Shown here piece after piece: positions 1 through 8,258 of a stretch of 49,809 nt of DNA (positions within the stretch are counted from its first letter, which is position 1; each line of letters opens with the position of its first letter). The stretch is taken from positions 1 to 49,809 of the forward strand of contig CANKXJ010000002.1 in NCBI GenBank assembly GCA_947487595.1. Direction: 5' to 3'. The notes under the pieces are model-generated. The model was not told the DNA's origin. It ran no database searches and was given only the letters and a program-made list of their open reading frames with translations. The translations under genes and the position numbers were made by a program. Source of the DNA: Actinomycetota bacterium (lineage in GTDB: Bacteria > Actinomycetota > Actinomycetes > Nanopelagicales > Nanopelagicaceae).

Positions 1-1277
1 CAGTGAAATCCGACATGATTACGCCCTTTTTAAAGGCCCGTCATGGCTGGGCTAAAGCCCAAATCATTCACCCAGATCTCTATGAGATTTTGCGCGATAC
101 CGAAGGTGTTGTTGTTTTCCATGAACAAGTCATTGAAATCATTGCAACGATGACGGGGGTTTCACTGGCTAGCGCTGATGAAAAGCGGCGGGCGTTGGGG
201 GACAGGGATGGACAACAAGAAGTCTGTGATTGGTTCTTTCCTGCAGCAACGGCCAAGGGCTATGAACTACCTATCGTTAACCAGATCTGGGAAGTTCTGC
301 GCGCCTTTGCATCCTTTGGTTTTTGTAAGGCACATGCTGCAGCTTTTGCCCTGCCTACCTATCAATCAGCTTGGCTTAAAACTCATTACCCAGCAGCGTT
401 TTTAGCTGGTGTGCTCACACATGATCCGGGGATGTATCCAAGGCGTTTACTTGTTGATGAAGTAAGACAGATGGGATTAAAGGTTGCACCCCTTGATATC
501 AATGAATCTGATTCGGTGTATCGGGTGGAAGAAAATGGAAGCGCAGTTCGTATTGCACTCTCCACCATTACAAAGATTAGTGATGGGGAAGTTGCATCGA
601 TTATTGCTGGGCGGCCCTATATAGATTTAACTGATTTTGTCCGCCGCTCTGGTGCCAGTGCACCTGTTACAGAAAGTGCAATCTTGACTGGTGCCTTTGA
701 TCGTTTGCATACCGATGTTAACCGCCGTGATTTGCTGCTGCATTTTTCAGATCTACAGAAATCACCTAACGCTGGAGTAACAGGAGCACAGATGAATTTA
801 GCTTTTGCGCCCCCTGTGTTAATTAGTAGTGGACTACCTGATATGAGCCCTGCTGAAATAGTTCAACATGAAATAGCGCGTTTAGGTATTGATATGTCTG
901 AGCACTTGGTCAGCTTCTATAGTGATTTTCTCAACTCCATTGGCGCCGTGCGCTCCTGTGATTTACTAGCTCAGCGTTCGCGCTCTTCGGTATTGGTAGC
1001 TGGTATAAAAGTTGCGATGCAAACCCCACCGGTGCGAAGTGGAAAGCGCGTTATCTTTGTAAGCCTTGATGATGGATATGGCTGCAGTGATTCAACTTTC
1101 TTTAGCGATGCCCAAGCCGACTTTGCCAGCACCCTCTATTCCTCATCCCTGCTACTCATTCGTGGCATTACCCGGCGCACAGGGGCCCGTGGTATTTCAC
1201 TTCGGGCAACTGGTGCATGGGATTTACGCGCGGCCTATGAATCCTGGCGCACAAAAGAAAGTACGCTGGCAATATGA
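1..1277 (+). CDS. dnaE2: Error-prone DNA polymerase DnaE2, C-terminal part (5' truncated by window)
   Basis: The open frame runs in from the left edge, so the true start lies outside; the GTG at base 3 is only the first internal start-like codon. About 424 residues are visible. They match the C-terminal part of the second (error-prone) DNA polymerase III alpha subunit: end of the palm/fingers region (FHEQVIEI, FGFCKAHAAAFA around residues 39-112), helix-hairpin-helix region (LTDFVRRSGA) and an OB-fold-like end (SVLVAGIKV). DnaE2 does mutagenic translesion synthesis in actinobacteria, usually SOS-induced with ImuA/ImuB. Here its stop overlaps the start of a DNA polymerase IV gene by 4 bases, so the two are co-transcribed. 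A separate full replicative DnaE1 lies at 25286, which supports calling this one DnaE2. Regulation is not visible because the promoter is upstream. Confidence 0.88.
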   Translation, partial: VKSDMITPFLKARHGWAKAQIIHPDLYEILRDTEGVVVFHEQVIEIIATMTGVSLASADEKRRALGDRDGQQEVCDWFFPAATAKGYELPIVNQIWEVLRAFASFGFCKAHAAAFALPTYQSAWLKTHYPAAFLAGVLTHDPGMYPRRLLVDEVRQMGLKVAPLDINESDSVYRVEENGSAVRIALSTITKISDGEVASIIAGRPYIDLTDFVRRSGASAPVTESAILTGAFDRLHTDVNRRDLLLHFSDLQKSPNAGVTGAQMNLAFAPPVLISSGLPDMSPAEIVQHEIARLGIDMSEHLVSFYSDFLNSIGAVRSCDLLAQRSRSSVLVAGIKVAMQTPPVRSGKRVIFVSLDDGYGCSDSTFFSDAQADFASTLYSSSLLLIRGITRRTGARGISLRATGAWDLRAAYESWRTKESTLAI

Positions 1278-2464
1278 GTGAAGAAATCGCCACCCAGGCC
1301 ACCATTCTTCATGTTGATATGGATGCATTTTTTGCCTCCGTGGCAGAGCGCGATAACCCAGAGTTAAAGGGAAAGGCCGTTGTTATTGGTATGGGAGCAC
1401 GCGGCGTTGTCTCTGCTGCTAACTATGAAGCGCGCAAATTTGGTATTCATTCAGCGATGCCGGTGGGACGTGCTCGTCGATTAGCACCGCATGCAATTTT
1501 TTTACCTGTTGATATGGCCCGCTATCAAGAAGTCTCAGAACATGTCATGGAGATCTTCCATAGTTTCACGCCGTGGGTGGAACCGATTTCTTTAGATGAA
1601 GCTTTCTTAGATGTGACTGGTTCACAAAAGCTACTTGGCACAGGGCGTGAAATCGCAGTTGCTATCCGTAAGAAAGTAGAGGAGCAAGAAGGCATTACCT
1701 GCTCAGTTGGAATTGCACCTTCTAAGTTCATTGCAAAGTTAGCATCAGCCAACTGCAAACCCAATGGAATGTTAGAGATAACTTCTGATCGCATTCTTAC
1801 CTTCCTCCATCCCCTTCCTATTCAAGCGATGTGGGGAGTGGGACCAAAGACTGCTGAAGTTCTGGAGCGATTAGGGCTAAGAACAATTGAAGATATTGCC
1901 AAGCTGCCCCGGGCCACACTCCTCAGAGCTCTCGGTGAAGCAAATGGTGCATCTCTATATGAACTTGCATGGGGCCGTGATTACCGTGATGTCACACCGG
2001 AGGAACCTGATCGCAGTATCAGTGCAGCAGAGACATTTGCGCAGGATCTAGATAATCCAGAAGAGATATTGACTGAGTTTTTACGTTTAACTGAAAGGGC
2101 AACTGCCAGATTGCGCGATCGTGATTTATTTGCAAAGACAATAAGTATCAAGGTGCGCTTTGCTGATTTCTCAACGATTAATCGCAGTAAGACTTTGCCA
2201 CTTCCAATTGATAGCACCCATGATGTGTATGAAGTAGTGAAGGGTCTCTATCAAGCGTTGCGCATTGAGCGGGCCCGATTGCGCCTTGTGGGGGTCTCGC
2301 TAGAGAACTTAAGTGAGGGAGCACCGCACCAGATGATGCTGGGCGAGCGCGAAGTTGGCTGGCGCCAAGCCGAAGGGGCTATGGATCAAGCCCGAGCACG
2401 CTTTGGTAAGGGTTCTGTGCGCCCAGCCCGCCTCATTAAGGATGCTGAGGATGAAGAAGAGTAA
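1274..2464 (+). CDS. dinB: DNA polymerase IV (Y-family)
   Basis: A 396-residue Y-family polymerase that extends past damaged bases. The catalytic motifs are intact: HVDMDAFFASV near residue 14 and SLDEAFLDVTG near residue 105 carry the metal-binding acidic residues, and SVGIAPSKFIAKLAS follows. A helix-hairpin-helix thumb (MWGVGPKTAEVL) and little-finger domain follow. QMMLGE near residue 355 resembles a beta-clamp-binding motif. The start ATG overlaps the dnaE2 stop (ATGA), so expression is coupled. Because the acidic residues are present it is an active-type polymerase and not ImuB, the inactive Y-family partner of DnaE2 in many actinobacteria. Length is normal for the family. Confidence 0.92.
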   Translation: MSEEIATQATILHVDMDAFFASVAERDNPELKGKAVVIGMGARGVVSAANYEARKFGIHSAMPVGRARRLAPHAIFLPVDMARYQEVSEHVMEIFHSFTPWVEPISLDEAFLDVTGSQKLLGTGREIAVAIRKKVEEQEGITCSVGIAPSKFIAKLASANCKPNGMLEITSDRILTFLHPLPIQAMWGVGPKTAEVLERLGLRTIEDIAKLPRATLLRALGEANGASLYELAWGRDYRDVTPEEPDRSISAAETFAQDLDNPEEILTEFLRLTERATARLRDRDLFAKTISIKVRFADFSTINRSKTLPLPIDSTHDVYEVVKGLYQALRIERARLRLVGVSLENLSEGAPHQMMLGEREVGWRQAEGAMDQARARFGKGSVRPARLIKDAEDEEE

Positions 2465-2508
2465 TTTCTAAGTAGCCAGAGGCGCCATTGGTGTTCTATT
2501 GTGGGGCC

Positions 2509-2850
2509 ATGGCCTTATCTGATCATGAGAAGCGAATGCTCCAGGAGATGGAAGCTGCGCTAATGACGGAGGATCCACGCCTAGTTTCAGCACTTTCTGG
2601 TGAGGTTAAGCCACTGGGCAAAAACCGTATTCTGCTTGGCCTTGGCCTTATTGCATTAGGAATACTGGTCCTCTTCACCGGTCTGATTTCAAAGACAACA
2701 CCTGTGGGAGTTCTTGGCTTCATTATCGCTCTAGGCGGGGTCATTACAGCTATCTCCTCAATGGGCCGGCCATCCATGCCCAAGAGCAAGCGCCCATCAT
2801 CGATCAGCGCTCGCCTCGAACAACGCTGGGATGAGCGCAATAACGGCTAA
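2509..2850 (+). CDS. DUF3040 family small membrane protein
   Basis: A 113-residue protein of the actinobacterial DUF3040 family. The N-terminus carries the typical acidic and basic helix (LSDHEKRMLQEMEAAL, then DPRLVSAL). Two hydrophobic segments follow (about residues 44-62 and 67-85), then a basic Ser/Pro-rich tail. I chose the ATG at 2509 because the family begins with a short Met-x-Leu-Ser motif; an in-frame TTG at 2488 would add seven unrelated residues. Function is unknown. Its place between dinB and mraZ is common in actinobacteria, which suggests but does not prove an envelope or division link. A terminator follows directly. Confidence 0.8.
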   Translation: MALSDHEKRMLQEMEAALMTEDPRLVSALSGEVKPLGKNRILLGLGLIALGILVLFTGLISKTTPVGVLGFIIALGGVITAISSMGRPSMPKSKRPSSISARLEQRWDERNNG

Positions 2851-2870
2851 ATAACCTCTACTTTCGATTC

Positions 2871-2896
2871 AAGGGCTCCCACCGGGGCCCTTTTTT
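2871..2896 (+). terminator. Intrinsic terminator after DUF3040 gene
   Basis: GGGCTCC (2873-2879) pairs with GGGGCCC (2884-2890, one G-T wobble) across a CACC loop. AA/TT extends the stem at its base, and six T residues follow directly. It separates the dnaE2-dinB-DUF3040 unit from the mraZ promoter region. Confidence 0.8.
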
Positions 2897-2911
2897 CATG
2901 CCTAAAAACAG

Positions 2912-2987
2912 GTGGGGAGGGGTGGGGCTCAAAAGGGTAAATAGTGGCGAAAGGTGGTTGAAAAAGGAGGAAAGTGGAGTAAAGTGG
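2912..2987 (+). promoter_or_regulatory. MraZ box array upstream of mraZ
   Basis: GTGG cores occur at 2912, 2922, 2944, 2954, 2974 and 2984, so three pairs have exactly 10 bases between repeats. A degenerate position at 2964 links the last two pairs in the same phase. MraZ is known to repress the dcw operon by binding short GTGGG-type repeats about one helical turn apart, so this is very probably its autoregulatory operator. No core promoter was identified with confidence between the array and the ATG at 3041. Confidence 0.75.
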
Positions 2988-3040
2988 GGAATTGAGCGCA
3001 GATATTAAGCGCAGCGAACCTGGGGAAGGGGGCGCTAAAA

Positions 3041-3472
3041 ATGTTTCTTGGCACCCACGAGCCACGCCTTGATGACAAGGGCCGTTTAATTTTGCCCGCG
3101 AAATTTCGCGAAGAACTCTCTTCAGGTTTAGTAATTACTAAAGGACAAGAACGTTGTCTCTATGTTTTTCCATCGGCAGAGTTTTCAGTAATTACAGAGA
3201 CGCTAAAACAAGCGCCAGTCACTGCAAAATCAGCTCGCGATTACATGCGTGTGATGTTTGCAGGTGCACACGATGAAATTCCAGATCGTCAAGGTCGCGT
3301 GACTATTCCTCAAGGTCTTCGCACATATGCAGGACTTGAAAAAGATTGCGTTGTTATTGGTGCAAATACTCGCGTTGAAATTTGGGATGCAACTTCTTGG
3401 AATGAATATCTAGCAGATCGCGAAAAGGGATTTGCCAATGTTTCAGAGGAGGTATTCCCAGGCTTGTTCTAA
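3041..3472 (+). CDS. mraZ: Transcriptional regulator MraZ
   Basis: A 143-residue DNA-binding protein with two SpoVT/AbrB-like half domains: DDKGRLILPAKFR near residue 11 and DRQGRVTIPQGLR near residue 86. MraZ forms a ring-like oligomer and binds the repeats in front of its own gene to control the division and cell wall cluster. The ATG is preceded by a purine-rich ribosome site (GGAAGGGGG). It is the first gene of the dcw cluster, and the leader RNA for rsmH begins two bases after its stop. Length and motifs are normal. Confidence 0.95.
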   Translation: MFLGTHEPRLDDKGRLILPAKFREELSSGLVITKGQERCLYVFPSAEFSVITETLKQAPVTAKSARDYMRVMFAGAHDEIPDRQGRVTIPQGLRTYAGLEKDCVVIGANTRVEIWDATSWNEYLADREKGFANVSEEVFPGLF

Positions 3473-3474
3473 CT

Positions 3475-3576
3475 CTCTCATCTGTGGCCACCGCCGACCC
3501 TTCGAAAATAACGGCGCCCCTTCCCCGGCGCCGCTATAAAACAGATCCGTCGGCCGGCGGTGACCAGAGATGAGAG
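3475..3576 (+). ncRNA. Structured leader RNA before rsmH (mraW-motif candidate)
   Basis: A long extended hairpin fills most of the mraZ-rsmH spacer. CTCTCATCT (3475-3483) pairs perfectly with AGATGAGAG (3568-3576). TGG/CCA, an 8-bp CACCGCCG helix (3489-3496 with 3555-3562) and further pairs continue inward. An apical CGGCGCC/GGCGCCG helix (3512-3518 with 3527-3533) closes the loop CCTTCCCC. Position and organism match the mraW RNA motif described upstream of mraW (rsmH) in actinobacteria, a presumed cis-regulator of cell wall genes. The assignment is by position and shape; it was not scored against a covariance model. Confidence 0.72.
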
Positions 3577-3634
3577 CACTGCAGTAAAGCGCAAGAAAAG
3601 AAAAAACTTACGGATGAGTTGAAAGGGGGAGAGA

Positions 3635-4588
3635 GTGAATAACAACGTTGCACATGTATCTGTGATGCTAGATCGTTGTATTGACTTACTGACCCCAGCA
3701 GTTCAAGCAAGTGCACACCCAGTTATTGTCGATGCAACCCTTGGCGCAGGTGGTCACACCGAGGCTCTATTCACTAAGTTCCCACATGTAACTGTTATCG
3801 GCATCGATCGTGATGCAGATGCCTTAGCAGCTGCAACTAATCGCTTAGCCCCATTTGCCAATCGTCTTCGCACATCCCATGCAACCTTTGATCAAATAGC
3901 AGATGTCGTGGCGTCCCACGGCTTTACAAAAATAGATGGCGCCCTCTTTGATCTGGGAGTTTCATCAATGCAGCTCGATCAAAGTGAGCGTGGTTTTTCT
4001 TACTCACACGATGCTCCGCTAGATATGCGCATGGATCGCAGCCAATCACTTACTGCGGCAGAGATTGTTAACTCTTATGAGCCAGGCCAGTTAGTGAAGA
4101 TTTTGCGCACATATGGCGAAGAAAAGTTTGCAACCAGAGTGGTGGAGAGAATTGTTAAGGCCCGTGCCATTGCACCGCTTAATTCAACTTCCCAGCTGGC
4201 CGATCTGATTAAAGAGGCGATTCCAGCGGCAACTCGTCGTACTGGCGGTAATCCAGCCAAGCGCACTTTCCAGGCACTTCGTATTGAAACCAATGATGAG
4301 CTCGGTGCAATTACACGGGCTCTTCCTGCAGCCCTTGGTCTTCTAGATATTGGGGCTCGTTTAGTAGTGATGTCATTTCAATCCCTTGAAGATCGCATCG
4401 TTAAAGAGTTATTTGTTGCATCGACAACCTCTGGCACACCACGTGGTCTGCCATTTGATCTCCCTGAATTTGCTGCCAAGTTCTCACTGGTTATTCGAGG
4501 CAGCGAAACACCAAGCACGGAAGAACTCAATGAAAATCCGCGCTCGGCATCTGTTCGTTTGCGTGCTATTGAAAGGGTGGCTGCATAA
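3635..4588 (+). CDS. rsmH: 16S rRNA (cytosine-1402-N4)-methyltransferase
   Basis: A 317-residue RsmH (formerly MraW), an S-adenosylmethionine-dependent enzyme that methylates C1402 at the ribosomal P site. The N-terminus HVSVMLDRCIDLL, the SAM-binding DATLGAGGHTEA near residue 33, FDLGVSSMQLD near residue 107 and NPAKRTFQALRIETN are all family signatures. The GTG start at 3635 sits behind a good ribosome site (GAAAGGGGGAG). The gene follows the structured leader at 3475-3576, which may control it. Its stop overlaps the next ATG by one base. Confidence 0.95.
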   Translation: MNNNVAHVSVMLDRCIDLLTPAVQASAHPVIVDATLGAGGHTEALFTKFPHVTVIGIDRDADALAAATNRLAPFANRLRTSHATFDQIADVVASHGFTKIDGALFDLGVSSMQLDQSERGFSYSHDAPLDMRMDRSQSLTAAEIVNSYEPGQLVKILRTYGEEKFATRVVERIVKARAIAPLNSTSQLADLIKEAIPAATRRTGGNPAKRTFQALRIETNDELGAITRALPAALGLLDIGARLVVMSFQSLEDRIVKELFVASTTSGTPRGLPFDLPEFAAKFSLVIRGSETPSTEELNENPRSASVRLRAIERVAA

Positions 4589-4995
4589 TGGCAATGACAG
4601 CGTTTGCTCCAGTAATCACACGCTCACGTGAAATCATCGCAACTAAGAGTGCCGAAGTTGCACTCAAACTAGTTCCAGATGTTTCAGAGCAGACCCAAGA
4701 AAACCGTAAGTATTTTGCCAAGTTTGTATCTGTCGTGGGCATTCTTGCACTGATGTTCCTTCTCTTCATCAATACATTGCTTGCACAAGATGCTTTCACG
4801 CTTAGTCATTTAAAGCTTGAGGCAAAGATGGTCAGTGATCAACGTGAAGCAATCAATCGTCAGATTGATGGCATTGCAGCACCTGAGAACTTAGCCAAAG
4901 CTGCAACTGCGTTAGGGATGAAGCCATCTGAAACCCCAACGTTCTTGAGCCTTAATCCACCAGTAACACCAGCAGAGAGTGTGGACAATGGGTAA
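4588..4995 (+). CDS. ftsL: Cell division protein FtsL-like
   Basis: A 135-residue bitopic membrane protein: cytoplasmic N-terminus, one hydrophobic segment about residues 44-66, then a coiled-coil-prone outer part (residues 70-105, KLEAKMVSDQREAINRQI). FtsL proteins are poorly conserved in sequence, so the call rests on topology and on the invariant position between rsmH and ftsI. FtsL forms a complex with FtsQ and FtsB that activates FtsW/FtsI. The start overlaps the rsmH stop (TAATG) and the end overlaps ftsI. Confidence 0.78.
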   Translation: MAMTAFAPVITRSREIIATKSAEVALKLVPDVSEQTQENRKYFAKFVSVVGILALMFLLFINTLLAQDAFTLSHLKLEAKMVSDQREAINRQIDGIAAPENLAKAATALGMKPSETPTFLSLNPPVTPAESVDNG

Positions 4996-6787
4996 TTTTT
5001 CATTAGCTCACAATCGAATTAGAGCGCTCATCTTTTTATTGGCATTAGCTATGTTCGTATTTGGTTTGCGCTTAGTTCAGGTCCAGGCAGTGCAAGCGGG
5101 CGACTACCGCATGCGTGCTGTGAATGAAATGGAAAATACTAAATCTTTACCTGCCCCACGTGGTGAAATTACCGATATTAATGGAATCGCATTTGCCAGA
5201 AGCGTTGCTGCAACCAGCATTGTGGTTGATCAGACCCAAATTACAAACCCTGCTCGTGTTGCTACCTTCATCGCACCGATTCTTGATATGCCGGTTGCCC
5301 AAGTACAAGCCAGCATCACAGGTAAGCGCAAATGGAACATGGTCTATCAAAATGCTAAGCCAGCACTGTGGCAGAAATTGACTCAATCTATTTCTCAGTT
5401 CAATTCACAGTACCCAGCAATGAGTCCAGATCGAATTATTGGCTTCTTCCCAGAGCGCGGATATATTCGTGAGTATCCATCAGGCTCACTTATTGCCTCG
5501 TTAGTTGGCTTTGTTAATCGTGATGGCATCGGTGCAACTGGCCTTGAATCAAGTATGAATTCAATGATTTCAGGAATTGATGGCAAGTATTCATTTGCCA
5601 ATGGTTATGGCGCTGAGATTCCAGGTTCTCAATCAGAGATTATCCCAGCCCAAACTGGCACGACCGTTCGCTTAACCGTTGATCGAGATATTCAGTGGGT
5701 TGCATCGCAAGCTATCTCTGATGCCGTTAAGTCATCTAATGCCCTTAGTGGAACTGTCATTGTGATGGATCCAAAGACAGGTGAAATCCTTGCTCACGCA
5801 ACTGCGCCAACATTTAACCCTAATAACACCTCAAAAGTGGCACTTGTTGCAATGCGCAATCCTTCAGTCCAAGATGTCTATGAGCCAGGTTCAACGGGCA
5901 AGGTAATGACATTAGCTGCAGCCCTTGAAGAGAAGAAAGTAACTCCAGAGACAGTAATTACGGTGCCATATGCACTCAAGCGCTCAACCAAGGTTTTCCA
6001 TGATCACGAAAAGCATCCAACACAGTACTTAACAACTGCTGGTGTTTTAGCTGTTTCAAGTAATACGGGATCAATTCAAATTGGTGAACTTTTATCCAAC
6101 GATAAGTTCTATGAATACCTTAGTAAGTTTGGGGTTGGTTCAAAAACTGGTTCAGGTTTGCCAGGAGAATCCCGCGGAATCCTTCCTAAAGTAGCTGATT
6201 GGTCAGGAACCTCAGCGCCAACGATGGCATTTGGTCAGGGATATTCACTGACTGCAATGCAAGCCACAAGTATTTTTGCAACCATTGCCAATGATGGTGT
6301 TCGAGTTTCACCCACTGTGATTGCAGGAACTCGTGATTCAAGTGGAAACTTCACACCTGCTCCAGGTCGCACAAGCCAGCGAGTGATTAGCGCAGAGACT
6401 GCACAAGTAATGCGATTGATGATGGAGAGCGTTGTTTCTGGAAATGGAACTGCTCCAAGTGCAGCAATTCCTGGGTATCGCGTGGCAGGTAAGACTGGTA
6501 CAGCCCAGCGCATTGATGACACATGCGGTTGCTACCGCGGTTACACCGCTTCATTTATTGGCTTTGCACCAGCAGACAAGCCCGCCTATGTCATTAGCGT
6601 GACTATCCAGGATCCAAAAGGAATGCACTGGGGCGGTGTACTTGGTGGGCCAGTATTTAAGAAAGTGATGTCATTTGTTCTACAAAGTCGCCATATTGCA
6701 CCTACTGGCACAACATTTGATCCAATCCCTTTGAACAAAAAAGCGTTAGCTGCAAAGAAGGCCCAGGATGCAACGGCCAATAACTAA
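4988..6787 (+). CDS. ftsI: Septal peptidoglycan transpeptidase (penicillin-binding protein 3)
   Basis: A class B penicillin-binding protein of about 599 residues. Order: one N-terminal transmembrane anchor (about residues 11-30), dimerisation/pedestal domain, transpeptidase domain. Catalytic motifs are complete: STGK (Ser302), SSN (357-359) and KTGT (502-505), counted from the ATG at 4988. An in-frame GTG at 4979 would add three residues; the ATG has a better spaced purine run (AGAGAG). No PASTA repeats are visible. It cross-links septal peptidoglycan as partner of FtsW and overlaps ftsL by 8 and murE by 20 bases. Confidence 0.94.
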   Translation: MGNFSLAHNRIRALIFLLALAMFVFGLRLVQVQAVQAGDYRMRAVNEMENTKSLPAPRGEITDINGIAFARSVAATSIVVDQTQITNPARVATFIAPILDMPVAQVQASITGKRKWNMVYQNAKPALWQKLTQSISQFNSQYPAMSPDRIIGFFPERGYIREYPSGSLIASLVGFVNRDGIGATGLESSMNSMISGIDGKYSFANGYGAEIPGSQSEIIPAQTGTTVRLTVDRDIQWVASQAISDAVKSSNALSGTVIVMDPKTGEILAHATAPTFNPNNTSKVALVAMRNPSVQDVYEPGSTGKVMTLAAALEEKKVTPETVITVPYALKRSTKVFHDHEKHPTQYLTTAGVLAVSSNTGSIQIGELLSNDKFYEYLSKFGVGSKTGSGLPGESRGILPKVADWSGTSAPTMAFGQGYSLTAMQATSIFATIANDGVRVSPTVIAGTRDSSGNFTPAPGRTSQRVISAETAQVMRLMMESVVSGNGTAPSAAIPGYRVAGKTGTAQRIDDTCGCYRGYTASFIGFAPADKPAYVISVTIQDPKGMHWGGVLGGPVFKKVMSFVLQSRHIAPTGTTFDPIPLNKKALAAKKAQDATANN

Positions 6788-8258
6788 CCATCATAAAAAA
6801 CTCTCTGCGCTATGCGCCATAGTTGGCGCGGAATCTATTTCCAAAGAGTTAGAGAGCATTGAGCTCAGTGGAATTGCCCAAGCTAGTAATGCAGTTTTAC
6901 CTGGAGATCTCTTTATTGCTCTGCCTGGTGAAAAATTTCATGGAGCCCAATTTGCATCCGATGCCATAGCCCGCGGGGCAGTTGCGGTTCTTACAGATTC
7001 ACAAGGTGCTCAAGATATAAAGGGTGTTCCCGTTCTTATCTCAACAAATCCAAGGCGGGCTGCTGGAATTGCAAGTGCCTGGTTTTATTCCGAACCAATG
7101 CGAGATCTCTATAGCGTTGGTGTCACAGGAACTAATGGCAAAACCACAGTAACAACGCTGCTTCACCAAATCATGACTACCGCAGGACGTGAAAGCGGAC
7201 TTATCGGAACTGTTGAAACTCGTATTGGCGTTGAAAGCATTGCAAGTAAGCGAACAACCCCTGAAAGCTCAGATTTACAGGCTCTATCTGCGGTGATGCG
7301 TGAGCGCCATATGCGCAATCTCATTATGGAAGTCTCAAGCCATGCAATTACGTTGGAGCGCATCCGTGGCAGCCACTTTGCTGTCGTTGGATTTACTAAT
7401 CTTTCACAAGACCATCTTGATTTTCATAAAGACATGGAAGATTACTTTGGGGCAAAAGCAAAGTTATTTACATTTGAATACGCTGATCTAGCAGTGATTA
7501 ATCTTGATAATCCTTATTGAAAGCGCTTAGCTGCACAAACAGCGCTACCAGTGCTTACTTTGTCTAGATTAGATACGAGTGCCACGTGGCACTATGCCTC
7601 GATTGCATCGGACTATGTTGGTGCATCGGTTTCAATACGCGGAAGTGGCGGAATCCTCATTGAAGGAAAAACTGCTTTGTATGGCGGCTTTAACTTTGAC
7701 AATCTTTTAATGGCAGTTGCCATTGCAGTTGAAAGTGGAATTGATCCCATTGATATCGCTGCCATCTTGCCAACCCTTACTGGAGCAGTTGGCCGGTTAG
7801 AGGCTGTGAGCCTTGGACAAAACTTCACAGCCCTAGTTGATTATGCGCACTCACCAGATGCAGTGAAGCGAGTTTTAGAAACAGCGTCAGAGATAGCAGA
7901 TGGCAAAGTTATTGCAGTACTGGGTTGCGGGGGAGATAGAGATAAAACTAAGCGCACCTTGATGGGTCAAGCACTTCACGAGGGCGCAGATATTGCTATC
8001 TATACCAGCGATAATCCGCGTTCTGAGAAAGCTGAAGACATTTTGGTTCAGATGGTTTTAGATATAGATGTGGTACCACCCAGTGAAGTAATCATTGATA
8101 GAGCCCAGGCTATTCGCACAGCGGTCAACTTGGCGCAAGCTGGCGATGTCGTGATGGTTTTAGGTAAGGGACATGAAAAGGGCCAAGAAATTAATGGCCA
8201 AGTGCATGAGTTCGATGATCGCATTGAGTTAGCTAAGGCGATTGAAGATAAAAAATGA
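6768..8258 (+). pseudogene. murE: UDP-MurNAc-tripeptide synthetase MurE, interrupted by one in-frame TGA
   Basis: The frame encodes a full MurE of about 495 residues plus one TGA stop at 7518-7520. Before the stop are the N-terminal domain and the ATP-binding GVTGTNGKTTVTTLL. After it, in the same frame, are the rest of the central domain and the ligand domain with DYAHSPDA and DNPR, the motif that selects meso-diaminopimelate. The stop falls in DNPY-stop-KRLA, where the family has Gly (DDPYGKRLA-like), so a single GGA to TGA change explains it. No ribosome site precedes the next GTG (7551), so restart is doubtful. MurE is essential; sequence error, strain mutation or readthrough are the options. 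The coordinates cover both halves. The end overlaps murF by 4 bases. Confidence 0.9.

Noticed and set aside
7518..7520. TGA in murE as genome-wide recoding or selenocysteine
   Set aside because: TGA ends many genes here normally (dnaE2, ftsW, hisH and others). The family residue is glycine, not cysteine, and no selenocysteine hairpin was evident after the codon.
7551..8258. Independent gene for the C-terminal half of MurE
   Set aside because: Same frame as the first half, no ribosome site or promoter, and it begins in the middle of a conserved domain.
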